Shown: positions 48,718 to 50,796 of the stretch, piece after piece
How the letters are laid out: the number at the start of each line of letters is the position of its first letter
Numbering within the stretch: the stretch's first letter is position 1
Source of the DNA: a virus
Reading direction: 5' to 3' (one strand)
Length of the DNA stretch: 50,796 bases
Virus record (IMG/VR): IMGVR_UViG_3300005511_000879
Span: 1-50,796 of that record
The notes under the pieces: model-generated
Seen by the model: only the letters and a program-made list of their open reading frames with translations
The model's database searches: none
What the model was told of the DNA's origin: nothing
Translations under genes and position numbers: made by a program

Positions 48718-48918
48718 ATGCATCTACTCGACACCTCACCCGACCGCATCCGCGCCAAAGAGATCCAGGCGGTGCAGATGCACGCGCAGCAGCTGGTCGA
48801 CTGGGCGCAGCAGCACGGCCTGGTGGTGACCATCACCCTAAAGTCCCTGCCTCCATTGGCCCAGGGCAACTACGTTCCCATCATCGACATTCGGGAGGCA
48901 CACGATGGCGCCGCCTGA
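48718..48918 (+). CDS. small hypothetical protein
   Basis: 66 residues, MHLLDTSPDRIRAKEIQAVQMHAQQLVDWAQQHGLVVTITL then a short strand region. AAAGGA precedes the ATG. It resumes the early operon after the minus-strand insert and overlaps the ASCH-like gene by 14 bases. Common type of phage accessory protein; role unknown. Confidence 0.65.
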   Translation: MHLLDTSPDRIRAKEIQAVQMHAQQLVDWAQQHGLVVTITLKSLPPLAQGNYVPIIDIREAHDGAA

Positions 48919-49660
48919 AGTCGTGAGCACGAGGCCGTGCCCGCCAGTGCCGGCGTTCAAAGAGCGGCCGATCCTGTTCAGCGCGCCGATGGTGCGCGCG
49001 CTGCTCGATGGCAGCAAGACGCAAACGCGGCGCATATTCAAGTTACCGCCGGGATGCGCTTGGTACGGCGGCCTTGGCGGCGAGAAAGAAGGCTGGCTGC
49101 AGGACGACACCGGCCCGGCATGGTGGCACGTCAGCGAGCAGCGCTGCCCCTATGGCCAGCCGGGCGATCGGCTCTGGGTGCGAGAGGCGTGGGCGCCGAG
49201 AGAGATCGATCCCGAGTGCACCACGGCCGCGTACCGCGCCACCGACGACGAGTGCAACGGCCCATGGAAGCCCAGCATCCACATGCCGCGCTGGGCATGC
49301 CGAATGGAGCTGGAGATCATCAGCGTGCGTGTCGAGCGCCTGCAGGACATCAGCGAGGCCGATGCTGTCGCTGAAGGCATTGAGCGTCCCGAGGCCATGA
49401 GCGCCGTGTCCCTGGAGGCCATGGATGTCTGGTCCGAAGGGAGCGAGCGAGCTTGCTTCAACGCACTCAACCAGCCCATTGCCCAGTATCGCCGGTTGTG
49501 GGAATCGCTCAACGCTGCCGGTCGCCCTGCGCTACCGGCGAATCCAAAAAGCAAGCGTTACGCCCGGGTGAAGGCATGGCTCGACAAGCATCCCGACACC
49601 ACGAGCTGGGCCGCGAACCCATGGGTTTGGTGCGTTGAGTTTCGGAGGATTCTGCCGTGA
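48905..49660 (+). CDS. ASCH/PUA-like phage protein
   Basis: 251 residues. The N-terminal KERPILFSAPMVRALLDGSKTQTRRIFK and GDRLWVREAWAP are hallmarks of the ASCH-like phage protein group, which have a PUA-related beta-barrel thought to bind RNA or modified nucleosides. The C-terminus (YRRLWESLN...WLDKHPDTTSWAANPWVWCVEFRRI) is typical. Often annotated as a morphogenetic protein, without proof. Confidence 0.8.
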   Translation: MAPPEVVSTRPCPPVPAFKERPILFSAPMVRALLDGSKTQTRRIFKLPPGCAWYGGLGGEKEGWLQDDTGPAWWHVSEQRCPYGQPGDRLWVREAWAPREIDPECTTAAYRATDDECNGPWKPSIHMPRWACRMELEIISVRVERLQDISEADAVAEGIERPEAMSAVSLEAMDVWSEGSERACFNALNQPIAQYRRLWESLNAAGRPALPANPKSKRYARVKAWLDKHPDTTSWAANPWVWCVEFRRILP

Positions 49661-49914
49661 CCACGCAGTTGACTCGACTCATCGACGCCGCGCGCCAACT
49701 CGCTGGCCAGGACGGCACGTTCCACAGCGGCCGCATCTGGGAGTTCGAGGGTGGCCGCGCCTGCCCCATCGGCTGGGTGGACTGCTCGCAGGCCGTCTTC
49801 GTCGACCTGACCACCGGCGAGCACGATTACGGCGAGCCGGGCGGTGTTGGCGATGCCGACTGTCGCGCCAACTGCAGGCACGGCATGAACCCGCCGGCGG
49901 AGGACACGCTTTGA
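49657..49914 (+). CDS. small hypothetical protein
   Basis: 85 residues. GTG start overlaps the previous stop. The sequence is helical at first (QLTRLIDAARQLAGQDGTF) and then has SGRIWEFEGGRACPIGWVDCSQAVFVDLTTGEHDYG with three cysteines in the end region. No family recognised. Confidence 0.6.
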   Translation: MTTQLTRLIDAARQLAGQDGTFHSGRIWEFEGGRACPIGWVDCSQAVFVDLTTGEHDYGEPGGVGDADCRANCRHGMNPPAEDTL

Positions 49915-50066
49915 CCACGCCCGGCTTCGGCCCAATCTGCTACTCGATGCCGCGCGCGGCGTCGCCGATGCAATCGCGCGAGAAGTTCCTAGGCTGCTGC
50001 AGGCCGGGCGCGCCATCCCATGCCAACGTGCTGCTACAGCTGGCGAATGAAAGTGAGACACCATGA
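49911..50066 (+). CDS. possible very small protein
   Basis: 51 residues if TTG 49911 is used; its start overlaps the upstream stop (TTGA) and its stop overlaps the ATG of the PrtN-like gene. Cys- and Pro-rich. A later ATG at 49947 gives 39 residues. Translation is supported only by the tight overlaps. Confidence 0.4.
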   Translation: MTTPGFGPICYSMPRAASPMQSREKFLGCCRPGAPSHANVLLQLANESETP

Positions 50067-50329
50067 AAACGATCTTCCTGCTGATGGCCCAGTACGACGC
50101 CCGCCCCGTCATTCCGCTTGAGTGGGTGCAGCGCGATTTCTTCAGTCACCTGGACGTGAAGAAGCTGGCTGCAAAGTGCACGACGGGAGAGATCAGGCTG
50201 CCCTTGGTGCGCACGGACCCGAGCAGCCAGAAGTCACCCAAGGGAGTGGGCATTCAGGACCTCGCCCAGTACCTTGATGATCGACAGCAGGCGGCTCGAA
50301 AAGAGCTACAGCAGCTCCAAGACAAGTGA
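50063..50329 (+). CDS. PrtN-like pyocin activator family protein
   Basis: 88 residues of the PrtN family (PF11112), known from the transcriptional activator of Pseudomonas aeruginosa pyocin genes. The conserved stretch MKTIFLLMAQYDARPVIPLEWVQRDFFSHL, then TTGEIRLPLVR and SQKSPKGVGIQDLAQYLD are unmistakable. It is the last gene of the early operon. It could activate late genes or act at the prophage end like an excisionase; both are inferences. Confidence 0.9.
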   Translation: MKTIFLLMAQYDARPVIPLEWVQRDFFSHLDVKKLAAKCTTGEIRLPLVRTDPSSQKSPKGVGIQDLAQYLDDRQQAARKELQQLQDK

Positions 50330-50361
50330 AAACGGCCCGCGCAATGCGGGCCGTTTCTTTT
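50330..50361 (+). terminator. rho-independent terminator after PrtN-like gene
   Basis: 11-bp stem AAACGGCCCGC/GCGGGCCGTTT with a 5-base loop, then CTTTTG. It begins right after the stop codon and closes the early operon. Confidence 0.9.
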
Positions 50362-50366
50362 GTGGT

Positions 50367-50411
50367 GACTGGACCGACAGTGGGCACCGCGGATGGTGTG
50401 TCGGTCCAGTC
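50367..50411. repeat. perfect 13-bp inverted repeat near right end
   Basis: GACTGGACCGACA and TGTCGGTCCAGTC face each other across 19 bases. No T-run follows in either direction, so it does not look like a terminator. It may belong to the prophage end or to host DNA. Two GCCACAT direct repeats follow at 50431 and 50442. Confidence 0.6.
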
Positions 50412-50796
50412 CTTCGGGAGGGGTCAAAGTGCCACATTTGAGCCACATGGCCGATTTGCTTTTCATCCAAGCTGTTGATTCATAACGCTTTTCTTCAGAT
50501 CACCCGTCCAATCCATCATGGGCGCGACGGAGACGATTTTCTCTTTTAGATTCAACAAGTTAGCACTATCCGTCATTGATTTGGAACCGGCGTTGCATGG
50601 GACGCCCCGGTCCTGTCACCTCGGGATGGATATCGGCGACATCGAGCCGGTAGTTTCTCATGGGGCGGCCAGCCGCGGGGCCGTGCGCACCTTGGCGGTG
50701 GCGGGATCGGTCACCACGATCAGTTGCATTCTCAGCGGTTTCTTGCGAACTGAAGAGCGCTCCTTAGCTACCCCGTTGGCCCCCGGTCTTGTTTGA
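50412..50796. other. right-end region without a recognisable gene
   Basis: About 385 bases. A plus-strand open frame (50518-50796, 92 residues) ends exactly at the window edge but lacks a ribosome site and any familiar motif. A minus frame open from the right edge to a stop at 50658 could be the C-terminus of a gene outside the window (ends LRMQLIVVTDPATAKV and so on). I cannot say whether it is phage or host DNA. Confidence 0.4.

Noticed and set aside
50518-50796. 92-residue plus-strand frame at the right edge
   Set aside because: No ribosome site, no recognisable domain, ordinary chance length for this GC content; left as an unassigned region.
1-50796. tRNA genes, insertion sequences and transposases
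   Set aside because: None could be recognised on either strand by reading; a tRNA search program would be needed to exclude a tRNA fragment at the prophage ends.

Overview
The window is an almost complete lambdoid prophage of siphovirus type from a high-GC Gram-negative host, most likely a betaproteobacterium of the order Burkholderiales. The host guess rests on GC-rich codon use and the style of the phage proteins; no host gene can be identified. The left edge begins exactly at the start codon of a tyrosine integrase, so the left attachment site lies outside. The right end carries a PrtN-like activator gene, a strong terminator and a perfect 13-bp inverted repeat, after which nothing is recognisable.

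Left accessory arm (1-4978): the integrase and a small ORF, then a clearly AT-richer three-gene cassette on the minus strand (one soluble protein, two membrane proteins). Next comes a SRAP/YedK-type abasic-site protein, divergent from three small plus-strand genes, with a near-consensus LexA box on the shared promoter.

Late region (minus strand, read from about 32150 down to 4984): terminase small subunit, a DndC-like PP-loop/Fe-S protein, terminase large subunit, a candidate antitermination protein followed by a terminator, then minor head genes, portal, S49 protease with a nested scaffold, lambda gpD-like decoration protein, gpE-like capsid protein, tail completion and tube proteins, tape measure protein, a series of tail-tip and fibre proteins, and a lysis cassette (membrane proteins, lambda R-type lysozyme, Rz/Rz1).

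Replication and control (32150-38350): an array of 8-bp GTTACGCG-type repeats beside an SF3-helicase protein and a Toprim primase looks like the replication origin. A Cro-like gene (minus) and a CI-like repressor (plus) flank an operator region. The same 12-bp operator occurs again at the early promoter near 38320. The repressor has no S24 peptidase domain and is co-transcribed with a HipA-like kinase and an unrecognised partner protein, up to a strong terminator.

Early right arm (38408-50329, plus strand): about a dozen tightly overlapping small genes, then a dNMP kinase, a winged-helix protein, a large ParB-like protein, and an unusual cytosine-C5 methyltransferase with six internal VADPR repeats. 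A minus-strand three-gene insert (47341-48689) follows, then an ASCH-like protein and the PrtN-like activator.

The best candidates for something undescribed are the repressor/HipA-like kinase/partner operon, the stand-alone DndC-like protein inside the terminase operon, the repeat-containing methyltransferase, and the AT-rich cassette beside the integrase.
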